42,157 bases of DNA, from assembly GCA_002898535.1 (NCBI GenBank), contig BEHN01000022.1, positions 1-42,157 on the forward strand, given 5' to 3'. The notes beneath the pieces are model-generated. The model searched no databases, was not told the DNA's origin, and was given only the letters and a program-made list of their open reading frames with translations. The position numbers were made by a program, and so were the translations under genes. This document shows positions 29,899-38,539 of this stretch, piece by piece. Within the stretch, counting starts at the first letter, position 1. The number at the start of each line of letters is the position of its first letter. Source of the DNA: a bacterium HR11. Lineage in GTDB: Bacteria; Acidobacteriota; HRBIN11.

Positions 29899-31728
29899 AT
29901 GTGTGGCATCATCGGGTATGTCGGTCCCCGGGACGTCGTGACGGTCCTGATGGAGGGCCTGAAGCGGCTGGAGTATCGGGGGTACGACTCGGCGGGCATC
30001 GCCGTCGTCCGGGACGGCCGTCTGGAGGTCCGCCGCTGTGCGGGCAAGGTCCGCCAGTTGGAGGCCATCCTTCACGAGCATCCCGTCGCCGGGGACTACG
30101 GCGTCGGCCACACTCGATGGGCCACGCACGGGAAGCCCTCGGAGGAGAACGCCCATCCGCATCGGGACTGTCGGGGTCGGCTGGTCGTCGTCCACAACGG
30201 GATCATCGAGAACTACCTGAGCCTGAAGCGGCAGTTGACCGAGCGGGGCCATCGGTTCGGGACCGAGACGGACACGGAGGTCATCGCCCATCTCCTGGAG
30301 GAAGCCTATCGGGGCGACCTGGCGGAGGCCGTCCTGGCGACGGTCCGGCGCCTGCAGGGGGCGTATGCCTTCGTGACGCTTCATGCGGACGAGCCCGAGG
30401 TGCTGGTCGGGGTCCGGAACGGGGCGCCCCTCGTCGTGGGCCTCGGGCCGGGCGAGGCTTTTTTAGCGTCGGACATCCCGGCCGTCCTGGAGTACACGCG
30501 GGATTTCATTTTCCTTGACAACGAGGAAGTCGCCGTCGTCCGGCGGGACGGCGTCCGGGTCTTGCGGTTTTCCGGCGAGCCCGTCGCCAAGCCCGTACGG
30601 TCGGTCCCCTGGGACCCCGTGATGGCCCAGAAGGGCGGCTACCGACACTTCATGCTCAAGGAGATTCACGAACAGCCCCGGGCCGTCCGGGACACCCTGC
30701 TGGGTCGGTTTTCGCTGGAGCAGGGTCGGGTCGAGTTGGATGGGATGGAGGCAGTCGCCGAACGTCTTCGGGCCGTCCGGCGGGTCCTCCTGATCGCCTG
30801 CGGGACGTCCTATCATGCCTGTCTGGTGGGCCGGCACATGATCGAGGGCCTGGCGCGTCTGCCGGTGGAGACGGACTATGCCTCGGAGTTTCGATATCGG
30901 GACCCCGTCGTCTCGGCGGATACGCTGGCCGTGTTTGTGTCTCAGTCCGGCGAGACGGCCGACACGCTGGCGGCCCTCCAGCACGTCAAGGCGCGGGGCC
31001 TCCTGACGGTCGGCATCTGCAACGTCGTCGGGAGCCTGATGTCCCGGGAGGTCGATGCCGTCCTGTACACGCATGCGGGACCCGAGATCGGCGTGGCCTC
31101 GACGAAGACGTTCACGACCCAGCTGGTCGCCCTCTACTTGTTGGCCCTGTACCTGGCGCAGGTCCAGGGCCGGATGGACCCCTCGCAGGTCGCCGCCCAT
31201 CTGGCGCCGCTCCATGCGCTTCCCCGGACCCTGGAGGAAGCCCTCCAGCAGGAGGAGGCCATCGCCCAGGTCGCCCGGGAAGTCGCCCACTGTACGAACT
31301 TCCTGTACCTGGGTCGGGGCATCCACTATCCCATCGCCCTGGAGGGTGCCCTGAAGTTGAAGGAAATTTCCTACATCCACGCCGAGGGCTACCCGGCGGG
31401 CGAGATGAAGCACGGCCCCATCGCCCTCATCGACGGGAACATGCCCGTCGTCGCCCTGGCCCCGCGGGACGGCACGTTCGAGAAGATGCTCAGCAACATG
31501 TCGGAGGTCAAGGCCCGGGACGGCCGTCTCATCGCCGTCGCCCACGACGACGACCCGGCCTTGCGAAGCCTGGCCGACTTCGTGATCCAGATGCCCCACC
31601 TGTCGACCTACTTGGACCCCGTCGTCATGGCCGTCCCGATGCAACTCCTGGCCTATCATGTCGCCGTCCGGCGGGGCTGTGACGTCGACCAGCCCCGGAA
31701 TCTGGCCAAGTCCGTCACCGTCGAGTAA
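29899..31728 (+). CDS. glmS: Glutamine-fructose-6-phosphate aminotransferase (isomerising)
   Basis: A 609-residue enzyme that makes glucosamine-6-phosphate from fructose-6-phosphate and glutamine, first step of UDP-GlcNAc and so peptidoglycan and LPS synthesis. Cys2 in MCGIIGYVG is the glutaminase nucleophile; TRWATHGKPS and VVHNGIIENY follow. Two SIS domains (residues about 285-420 and 455-590) carry CGTSYHA, SQSGETADT, STKTFTTQ and the C-terminal DQPRNLAKSVTVE. Full length. GGAGGT precedes the ATG. Confidence 0.98.
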   Translation: MCGIIGYVGPRDVVTVLMEGLKRLEYRGYDSAGIAVVRDGRLEVRRCAGKVRQLEAILHEHPVAGDYGVGHTRWATHGKPSEENAHPHRDCRGRLVVVHNGIIENYLSLKRQLTERGHRFGTETDTEVIAHLLEEAYRGDLAEAVLATVRRLQGAYAFVTLHADEPEVLVGVRNGAPLVVGLGPGEAFLASDIPAVLEYTRDFIFLDNEEVAVVRRDGVRVLRFSGEPVAKPVRSVPWDPVMAQKGGYRHFMLKEIHEQPRAVRDTLLGRFSLEQGRVELDGMEAVAERLRAVRRVLLIACGTSYHACLVGRHMIEGLARLPVETDYASEFRYRDPVVSADTLAVFVSQSGETADTLAALQHVKARGLLTVGICNVVGSLMSREVDAVLYTHAGPEIGVASTKTFTTQLVALYLLALYLAQVQGRMDPSQVAAHLAPLHALPRTLEEALQQEEAIAQVAREVAHCTNFLYLGRGIHYPIALEGALKLKEISYIHAEGYPAGEMKHGPIALIDGNMPVVALAPRDGTFEKMLSNMSEVKARDGRLIAVAHDDDPALRSLADFVIQMPHLSTYLDPVVMAVPMQLLAYHVAVRRGCDVDQPRNLAKSVTVE

Positions 31729-31748
31729 AGTCCGGCGGGGAGTCCGGG

Positions 31749-31815
31749 CAGAGCCGTGGAGCTCGGGAAAATAGCGTCAGACCGGCTTTCCCCATCGACC
31801 CGGGAAGACGGAGGG
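31749..31815. mobile_element. MITE-like element, copy J (diverged end)
   Basis: CAGAGCCG, then GAAAATAGCGTCAGACCGGC, then CCCGGGAAGACGG align with the inverted right end of copies A and I. The other end is not visible. It lies 21 nt after glmS. Confidence 0.5.
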
Positions 31816-31837
31816 GCCAGCAAAATGGCGAGAACCC

Positions 31838-32010
31838 GTCTCATCAATCCGGCGGGACCGGGATCGGAACCTCGACATCAGACCGCAGACCACGGACCAT
31901 GGACCATGGACCATAGACCATGGCCCCCCGGGGCCCAAGCCGGTCTATGGTCTGGGGTCTATGGTCGGATGGATGCGAGCACTTCCAGGCACCTTTTATG
32001 AGATAGCTTG
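31838..32010. repeat. GGTCTAT heptad hairpin flanked by TCTCATCAATCC ends, second locus
   Basis: The left part has TCTCATCAATCC and a CCGGGATCGGAACCTCGA flank, then AGACCGC, AGACCAC, GGACCAT, GGACCAT, AGACCAT units. The right arm has GGTCTAT, GGTCTGG, GGTCTAT, GGTCGGA. TTTTATGAGAT (31996) is the inverted outer end. Relative to 12590-12735 the flanking module is inverted. The 31729-32104 gap has no gene. Confidence 0.85.
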
Positions 32011-32104
32011 GAGTCATGACGGGGACGGGGTCCAACGGGTGGCCTGAGTCTCGTTCCCCGTCACTTCTTGGTCATGAGACGGCAGGGGGGCCGGAGGTAC
32101 GACC

Positions 32105-33679
32105 GTGTGGCGGCCGGTGCGATGGGTCGGGTCGATCGGCCTCGCGTTCGGCCTGTCGGGTAGCGTGGCCCATGCGATGGCCTGTATGACGCCGGAGCTT
32201 CGGGCCTCGGTCGCCGCCGTCTATCGGCAGGCGTACGAGGGCTTTCTGGACGGAGCCCTGGCGGCCATGCGGGAGCTGGCCGACCGGTCACCGGACTGTC
32301 CCATCTTGCAGGCCTACTGGAGCGACCTCCTGCAGTGGCAACTCCTGAATCGCTGGATTCATGAGGACGTCCGCCGCGACGTCGAGGAAGCCTTCCAGAC
32401 GGCGACCGACCGGGTCATCCGCCAGGCCCGGAAGCGGCGGCCCGACCGGGTCCACGACCCGGAGGAGGCCTTTGCCTATGCGGCCGCTTACCTGCTCCGG
32501 GCGCAGTGGTACGGCTTCCTGGAGCGCTGGTGGAGCGTCGTCGAACCCCTCCGTCGGGGCAAGGCCTGGCTGGACCGGGCCTACGAACTGGACCCCCGGC
32601 GGCCGGAGGTCCAGTACTACATGGGCGTGTATCTTTACGTCCTGGACCGTTCTTCGTGGGTCTTTCATGTCCTGCGGTGGCTCCTGGCGATCCCGGGCGG
32701 CGACCGGGCCCGGGCGTGGGGCCTCCTCGAGCAGGCCCTCTCCCGTCCCGGTCCCCTGCAAGGCGAGATGCGCGTCGTCGCGACCGGTTTCCTCCAGTAC
32801 GAGGGCCGCTGGCTGGAGGCCCTGGACCAGCTCCGGCAGATTCGAACCGACTATCCGGAAAACCCGTTCTTCCACTTCTGGGAGGGCCTCTTCTACGAAC
32901 GGGTCGCCGTCGATTACGAGCGGGCCTTTCAGGTCTATCAGGCCATCTGGGAGCGGGCTCGGTCCGGGGCCGACCCGCGCTATAATCGTTGGGTCGCCTT
33001 TCAGGCCCGGTACCGGATGGGTTACGCCGCCTATAAGCTGTTCCGTTTTCACGATGCCGAGCAGTACTTTCGGGATGTCCTGGCGATGAACGACCGGGAC
33101 CCCCCGTGGGTCATCCCGTGGACCTACCTGGCATTGGGGAATCTTTACCGGGACTGGGGCCGGTTCGATCAGGCCCGAGACGCTTACAGTCGGGTCTTGC
33201 AACTGCCCCCCGTCGTGGACGCCCGGGCCCGGGCCTCGGCGGCCTTGCGGGAGGACTATACGGTGCCTTACTGGCAGGTTTACCCTCGCTACGTACAGGG
33301 CCGGGTCCGGCTGGCGGAGCGCTCGATCGCCGAGGGCTGTGCCTACTTTGAGCGGTGGCGGTCGACGGCCGACGACCCCGTCGCCCGTCTGGGCCTGGGC
33401 GAGTGCAGTCTGGCCCGGGGCGATACGACGGCGGCCCTTCAGCACTTCCAGGCCGCCGTGAGCCTGGCCGGCGGTCCCGGCATGAGCTGGGCTCAGGCGA
33501 AGGCCGCCCTCTATCTGGGGATGCTCTACGAGGCATCGGCTCGGGACAAGGCCCGTCAGTACTACACCCAGGTCCGGGCCTACCCCCAGGTCCCCTGGGA
33601 CATCGCCCAGGCCGCCGCCTTCCGAAAGGCCCGTTTGGAACACGTCGGAGGTGCCGGTGAAGTTCACACCGCCCCCTGA
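32105..33679 (+). CDS. Exported TPR-repeat protein
   Basis: A 524-residue protein with a signal peptide (VGSIGLAFGLSGSVAHA) and, over residues 50-510, repeated helix pairs of TPR type (EVQYYMGVYLYVLDRSS, FQARYRMGYAAYKLFRFHDAE, PWTYLALGNLYRDWGRFDQA, VARLGLGECSLARGDTTAAL). It is probably periplasmic and binds other proteins. The start is GTG 32105 with GGAGGT 7 nt before it. Its 3' end overlaps the DUF4388 gene by 23 nt, so the two are cotranscribed. Function unknown. Confidence 0.85.
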   Translation: MWRPVRWVGSIGLAFGLSGSVAHAMACMTPELRASVAAVYRQAYEGFLDGALAAMRELADRSPDCPILQAYWSDLLQWQLLNRWIHEDVRRDVEEAFQTATDRVIRQARKRRPDRVHDPEEAFAYAAAYLLRAQWYGFLERWWSVVEPLRRGKAWLDRAYELDPRRPEVQYYMGVYLYVLDRSSWVFHVLRWLLAIPGGDRARAWGLLEQALSRPGPLQGEMRVVATGFLQYEGRWLEALDQLRQIRTDYPENPFFHFWEGLFYERVAVDYERAFQVYQAIWERARSGADPRYNRWVAFQARYRMGYAAYKLFRFHDAEQYFRDVLAMNDRDPPWVIPWTYLALGNLYRDWGRFDQARDAYSRVLQLPPVVDARARASAALREDYTVPYWQVYPRYVQGRVRLAERSIAEGCAYFERWRSTADDPVARLGLGECSLARGDTTAALQHFQAAVSLAGGPGMSWAQAKAALYLGMLYEASARDKARQYYTQVRAYPQVPWDIAQAAAFRKARLEHVGGAGEVHTAP

Positions 33680-35294
33680 TCACGGTACGTTAGACACTTC
33701 CTACATCGCCGACGTCCTGGCCGCCCTCTACCGGTCCGGCCGGACGGGTGCCCTTCGGGTCGAGAAGGGCGTCTTCTTGAAAACTCTCTACGTCCAGGAC
33801 GGTCAGGTCGCTTACGCCTCGTCGAATGCCCAGTCGGACCGTCTCGGCGAGGTCCTCGTCCGCCACGGGCTCCTGACGCCGGAGCAGTTGGATGATGCGA
33901 TGAAGCGCCTCCAGCCGGACGTATCCCTCGGGAAAGTCCTCGTCCAACTGGGGTACCTGTCCCCGAAGGAGCTCGTCCAGGGCGCCCACCTCCAGGTGGC
34001 GGCCGTCGTCGACAGCCTCTTTCAGTGGACCGAAGGCGCGTACCACTTCATGGAGGGGCCCCTGCCGAAGCAGGTCGTGAACCTCCACATTCCCCTGCCG
34101 GCCCTCGTCTTGGAGTATACGGCCCGCCATGCGCCGGTCGCCTGGGTCCGGCGGTACCTGCCCGAGGACCACGAAGCCCGGGCCAGCCTGCTGGAGACCT
34201 TCTATCGGGTCCAGCCGGAGATGACCCTGCCCGCGGAAATCGAGGAAGTCTTCACGTGGCTGGACGGTCGGTCGACGGTCGAGGAGATCGCCGCTCAGAC
34301 GGGCCGGGAGGCTTTCTTTATCGCCAAGGTCGTCGTCGGCCTCGGCGTCCTGGGCCTTGCCGAGGTGACCCTCACGCCCCGTCCGGTCTCGGTCCCCGAG
34401 ACAGTCCCGGCCCAACCGGAACCCCAGACGGAGGCGATCCCGGCCCCGGCCGAGACCCTGCGCGTGGCTTCGCCCGAGCCGGCGGAGGTTCCCCCTCCCG
34501 CGCCCGAGCCAGTCCGGCCGTCGGAGGCGCCGCCGTCTCCGACGCCGCCTTTCACCGGCGTCGTCACCGTGCCCCAGCGTCGTTACCGCCGGCGGGCCGT
34601 CGCCGCCGTCCGGCTTCGACGGCTGGCCATCGCCGTCTTTCTGGCCGTCCTGGCCGTCGGCCTGTCGGGCCTGGCCCTTTGGGTCTGGCGCCAGGGTCGT
34701 TCGCCTCAACCCGCCTTTACGGAGGTCCCGACGGCGCGGCCGTCGCCCCCGCCGATGCCGCCGGCACCGTCCCCGGTCGCTCCGACCTCTCAAGAGGCGA
34801 CGAAGCCGTCTCCGACAGCCCCCCCGTCCTCGCCGCCGGCCGAGGCGCCAGCCCCGGCACCGTCACCGACGTCCCCGCCTGCGCCCGCACCGTCCGGGCC
34901 CGTGACGGTCGAGACCCAGGCGCCGTCCGTCCCCGGCCCGGGTCCGGAAGTCGCTCGCCTGATTGAACAAGGGGAACTCCCGACGGCGGCCCGCCGGTCG
35001 TCCGAATGGCTCCGCCGGCAGGACCCGCAGGCCTGGACCGTTCAGGTCGAGCTGGCCTGTCGGGCCGAGACCGTCTTGCAGGCCCTCCGGCAGGTCCGGA
35101 ATCCCGGGCAGATGTACGTCCTGCCGAAGTCCTTTCGGGGCCAGCCGTGTTACGTCATCGGGTACGGCGTTTTCTCCGACCCCGCCGCCGCCGAGGAGGC
35201 CCGCCGGACCCACCTCTCTGAGGAGCTTCTCCGTCAGCCGAGCCCGCCGCGCGTCCTCTCCGTCCGCCAGATCCTTCAACTGGTGGGAAAGTGA
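33657..35294 (+). CDS. DUF4388 protein with membrane helix and SPOR-like C-terminus
   Basis: A 545-residue multi-domain protein. Residues about 8-175 are DUF4388/PATAN-like (LDTSYIADVLAALYRSGRTG, FLKTLYVQDGQVAYASS, LGEVLVRHGLLTPEQLD). Residues about 180-240 form a winged-helix-like segment (TWLDGRSTVEEIAAQTG). A Pro-rich stretch, one membrane helix (about 325-347) and a second Pro/Ala/Ser-rich stretch (350-425) follow. The C-terminal 80 residues (QMYVLPKSFRGQPCYVIGYG, FSDPAAAEEARR) resemble a SPOR-like peptidoglycan-binding fold. GTG 33657 is preferred to GTG 33651 by Shine-Dalgarno spacing. It could link cytoplasmic signalling to the cell wall. Confidence 0.8.
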   Translation: MKFTPPPDHGTLDTSYIADVLAALYRSGRTGALRVEKGVFLKTLYVQDGQVAYASSNAQSDRLGEVLVRHGLLTPEQLDDAMKRLQPDVSLGKVLVQLGYLSPKELVQGAHLQVAAVVDSLFQWTEGAYHFMEGPLPKQVVNLHIPLPALVLEYTARHAPVAWVRRYLPEDHEARASLLETFYRVQPEMTLPAEIEEVFTWLDGRSTVEEIAAQTGREAFFIAKVVVGLGVLGLAEVTLTPRPVSVPETVPAQPEPQTEAIPAPAETLRVASPEPAEVPPPAPEPVRPSEAPPSPTPPFTGVVTVPQRRYRRRAVAAVRLRRLAIAVFLAVLAVGLSGLALWVWRQGRSPQPAFTEVPTARPSPPPMPPAPSPVAPTSQEATKPSPTAPPSSPPAEAPAPAPSPTSPPAPAPSGPVTVETQAPSVPGPGPEVARLIEQGELPTAARRSSEWLRRQDPQAWTVQVELACRAETVLQALRQVRNPGQMYVLPKSFRGQPCYVIGYGVFSDPAAAEEARRTHLSEELLRQPSPPRVLSVRQILQLVGK

Positions 35295-35426
35295 GGCCCG
35301 GCGGACTCCCATCGGGGCCTCCCGCTATGGCCCCCTTTCCGAATCCCCAATCCCCTTTTCATCAAGCCGCATGGACTCTCAGGGACGGCCCTGAACGAGA
35401 GGGACGAGGGCGCCGCTCCCGGAGAC

Positions 35427-36581
35427 ATGCGGGATATGGCACGCGACCGCGTTGTTCCTGACCGCCCAACCCTATCCGGCTCGAATCGGCGGGAACCGGG
35501 GTCCTCCCTCAGACCCCACCGCCGGGCCTTCCGGCCGACGGGCGACACCGGTCGGTCCCGTCGGTCTCGCGCTCTCCCTTTAGATCAGCGGTGGACGCTG
35601 GTCCGCCTCTTGGACCAGGCCCTCCGATTTGGCGTCTCGGTCCCCGACGTATTCCAGAGTCTGGCGCCGCCGGGTCGACTGGGCGAGACGATGCGTCGGA
35701 TGGCCACGGCGATGATGGAGGGCGCGGCCCTCTGGGAGGTCCTCCGGGACGCGGGGTTTGAGCCCGATGAAGTCGTGAGCGTTCGAGCCGCCGAGGCCAC
35801 CGGTCAATTCGACCGGCTGATCCCGTCCCTGGTCCGGCGAATGGAGCTGAAGCGGTCGGTCCGGCGGAGCGTCCGGGCCGCCCTGGGACGGCAGGTCCTG
35901 ACCCTGGTCCTGGCCAGCGTGACGGTCTGGGTCTTGGCCGAGCACTTTCTGCCGGCGGTCGTGGCGGTCGTCCACGAGGTCGGCGGGACGGTGCCGGCAT
36001 GGTGTGTCGGCGTCCTTCGCCTGGGTCAGTGGGGCTTGCCGGGGATCGTCGGGATGACGGTCCTGGCCTGGTGGGCCGCCGGGCGGGCTCCCGCAAGGCT
36101 TCAGAGATGGGCCGACGCCTGGGTCGGCCGCGTGCCGGGCTTGCGGCGGGTCGTCTTCGAGATGGACTGGGGGCAGGCTTTCCTGACGGCCGCCGCCGGC
36201 GAGCAGGCCGGCGTGGGGTCGGGCCGGGCCTGGGCCCTGGCCGCCCGGGCCTGCCGGACGGCCCGTGTCCGCCGGGCCTGTCAGCGTCTCGCCGACTATC
36301 TCCAGGAGGCCCCGATGGCGATGGACCTCCGAGGGGTTCTTCAAGAGGCGGGCTTTCCGGCGATGGACGCCCTGGCCGTCCGGACGGCCTTGCGGACGGG
36401 CGGCGTGGCGGGTGTCCTGGACGAGCTCGGGGAGGCCCACATGCGCCAGGCGGCGGCGTCCGCCGAGGCCCTGCAGGACGTCCTGGCGGACGCCGTCCTG
36501 GTCGCCGTCGGCCTCCTGGTGGCGGCCATCGTGCTCGGCGGCTACGTGCCCCTCTTTCGGGCTTATGGCCGTCTCGGATGA
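35427..36581 (+). CDS. GspF/PilC-like type II secretion inner-membrane protein
   Basis: A 384-residue protein with two GspF-type domains: residues about 55-185 (LVRLLDQALRFGVSVPDVFQ) and 245-375 (WGQAFLTAAAGEQAGVGSG), each followed by hydrophobic helices, three long ones in all (VLTLVLASVTVWVLAEHF, GLPGIVGMTVLAWWAAG, DAVLVAVGLLVAAIVLGGYV). The N-terminal 50 residues are Arg/Ser/Pro-rich and look poorly ordered; ATG 35436 is an alternative start. Its TGA overlaps the ATG of the ATPase gene. It is the platform protein of a type IV pilus or type II secretion relative. Confidence 0.82.
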   Translation: MRDMARDRVVPDRPTLSGSNRREPGSSLRPHRRAFRPTGDTGRSRRSRALPLDQRWTLVRLLDQALRFGVSVPDVFQSLAPPGRLGETMRRMATAMMEGAALWEVLRDAGFEPDEVVSVRAAEATGQFDRLIPSLVRRMELKRSVRRSVRAALGRQVLTLVLASVTVWVLAEHFLPAVVAVVHEVGGTVPAWCVGVLRLGQWGLPGIVGMTVLAWWAAGRAPARLQRWADAWVGRVPGLRRVVFEMDWGQAFLTAAAGEQAGVGSGRAWALAARACRTARVRRACQRLADYLQEAPMAMDLRGVLQEAGFPAMDALAVRTALRTGGVAGVLDELGEAHMRQAAASAEALQDVLADAVLVAVGLLVAAIVLGGYVPLFRAYGRLG

Positions 36582-38539
36582 TGAGGTGGGCCGTGCAGGT
36601 CGCCTTTCTCGTTTACGAATGCATGGCCGAGTGGAGGCCGGCGTCGTCGGTCGAATGCTGGATCTGCGGGCACGGGACGCCGCTCGTCGTCGAGGGGATC
36701 CCCCTGTGCCTGGGGTGCCTGCTGGCGACCCGAGGGCTCCGCACGGGCCGGCCGCCGGGACCGGCCAGCGCCTACATGTATCCGTCCATCGTCGGCGAGG
36801 CCCTCCCGGACGCCGGCTGGCAGGCCGTCGCCCTCCGTCAGGCCGAGCTTCTCTCCCCGACGGCGGGTCCGGTCTGTCCGTATGAAGTCGAGCGGGTCGC
36901 CTTGACCCGGGTATTCGGCCCGGTCGATGTGGCCCGCCTGCTGAGGCTTCCCCTCGAGGCCGACCGGCCGGCGGCGCCCCTGCCGGTATCGGTCCGCCGT
37001 CTCTGGCCCCTCGAACGGGCCCGGTCGACGGGGATCGTCCCCGTCGAGGCGGTCCTCCAGGGAAGCGGTCGAATTCGCCTGACGCTGGCGGGTCTGCCGG
37101 CCGAGGGGGACCTGGCCGACCTGCTGGAGGCCTGCGCCCTGCAGGTCGCGGAGCTGACGGTGCAGATGACGGCCCTGGACCCCCGCCAGGAACGGGAAGC
37201 CCTCCTGACGTGCCTGTACACGGAGGGCCTGCCCCGGCGGATCGCCCTGCCGGCCGACCGACCGTCGTCCCCCCCGACGGACGGCGTCTCGTCTTGGGAG
37301 ACCCGAGCCGTTCCGATTGACCCCCAGGCGATTCAGCCGACGGTTCGCTCCGGGGCCGAATCCGTCCGGGTCCTGATTCTGGAGGCCTACCGGCAGGGCG
37401 CGTCCGACATTCACGTCGAGCCCTATCCGATGGAGGACGGCTGGGGGACTCGCATCCGATTTCGGGTCGACGGCCTCCTGCAGGACGTCCTGCGGGTCCG
37501 GGAGCCCCTTTGGCAGTCCATCGGTCAGGCCCTCAAGCACCTGTGCCGCATGACGGCCGGCGTGGCCCTGGCGCCCCGGGACGGGAGCTTCACGGCGGAC
37601 CTCGAGGGGACGCCGGTCCACCTGCGGGTGAGCATCATTCCGGCGGGACCCGAAGCGGGCGGGGAGAGCGCCGTCATCCGCATCCTTCAGCAGGACATGC
37701 TCCGGTACACGTGGGCGGAGCTGGGCCTGATGGGTCCGGCCTGGGAAGCCCTCGAGGCGGCCCTCCGGGAGCCCTGGGGGATGGTCGTCGTCGCCGGTCC
37801 GACGGGGAGCGGCAAGTCCACGACGTTTCACAAGCTCGTCCAGCGGCTCCCGGCTCATTTTAAGGTCCTGACCGTCGAGGACCCCATCGAGTACGTCCAT
37901 CCCGGCATCGTCCAGTGTCAGGTCTCCGAGCACATGTCCTTTGCGTGCGCCGTCCGGGCCTTTCTGCGACAGGACCCGGACGTCATCCTCGTCGGCGAGG
38001 TCCGGGACGCCGAGACGGCCCGGGCCGCCCTGGAAGCGGCCTCGACGGGCCACCTCGTCCTGACGACCGTCCACGCCCATACGGCCCTGCAGGTCGTGGA
38101 CCGTCTGGAGCGGATGGACCTGGACCGGGCCTGGGTCGCTCGCGTCCTGCGGGTCGTCGCCACGCAGGAGCTGGTCCGGCGGCCCTGTCCCCACTGCGGC
38201 GAGTGGGCGTCTCCCGAAGAGGTCGTGCATCCGGCCCTGCAGGTCCGCATCCGGGAGGCCGGTGTCGGTCGGGTCTGGGTCGGACGGGGATGCTCCCGTT
38301 GCGCCGGCCGGGGCTTGGCCCGGGGTGGGGGCCTCACTCGAGTGCCCGTGCTTTCGACGGTGACGGTCTCCGACGACGTGCGGTTAGCCATCGAGGCCCG
38401 GCGCCGGCCGGGTGAGGTCCTCCGGGTCTGCATCGCGGCCGGCGGCTACGTATCCCGGTGGGAGAGCGCCCTCTTTCTGACGGGCCGTCGCCTGCTGGAC
38501 GGCCGTTACCTGAACGTCCTGGGGGGCGACGATGTTTGA
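36578..38539 (+). CDS. GspE/PilB-like secretion ATPase with N-terminal zinc-ribbon-like motif
   Basis: A 653-residue ATPase. The C-terminal half has ASDIHVEPYP, Walker A GPTGSGKSTT, the VEDPIEY Asp box, Walker B DPDVILVGEVRDAETARAAL and TGHLVLTTVHAHTA, then the tetracysteine CPHCGEW...CSRCAGRG. The N-terminus has a C-x2-C-x13-C-x2-C pattern (Cys27, 30, 44, 47; CWICG and CLGC) where GspE/PilB normally carry an alpha-helical MshEN/T2SSE-N domain; whether the 100-300 region contains a diverged version is unclear. The open frame upstream to 35999 is out-of-frame with the gspF-like gene. Confidence 0.88.
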   Translation: MMRWAVQVAFLVYECMAEWRPASSVECWICGHGTPLVVEGIPLCLGCLLATRGLRTGRPPGPASAYMYPSIVGEALPDAGWQAVALRQAELLSPTAGPVCPYEVERVALTRVFGPVDVARLLRLPLEADRPAAPLPVSVRRLWPLERARSTGIVPVEAVLQGSGRIRLTLAGLPAEGDLADLLEACALQVAELTVQMTALDPRQEREALLTCLYTEGLPRRIALPADRPSSPPTDGVSSWETRAVPIDPQAIQPTVRSGAESVRVLILEAYRQGASDIHVEPYPMEDGWGTRIRFRVDGLLQDVLRVREPLWQSIGQALKHLCRMTAGVALAPRDGSFTADLEGTPVHLRVSIIPAGPEAGGESAVIRILQQDMLRYTWAELGLMGPAWEALEAALREPWGMVVVAGPTGSGKSTTFHKLVQRLPAHFKVLTVEDPIEYVHPGIVQCQVSEHMSFACAVRAFLRQDPDVILVGEVRDAETARAALEAASTGHLVLTTVHAHTALQVVDRLERMDLDRAWVARVLRVVATQELVRRPCPHCGEWASPEEVVHPALQVRIREAGVGRVWVGRGCSRCAGRGLARGGGLTRVPVLSTVTVSDDVRLAIEARRRPGEVLRVCIAAGGYVSRWESALFLTGRRLLDGRYLNVLGGDDV

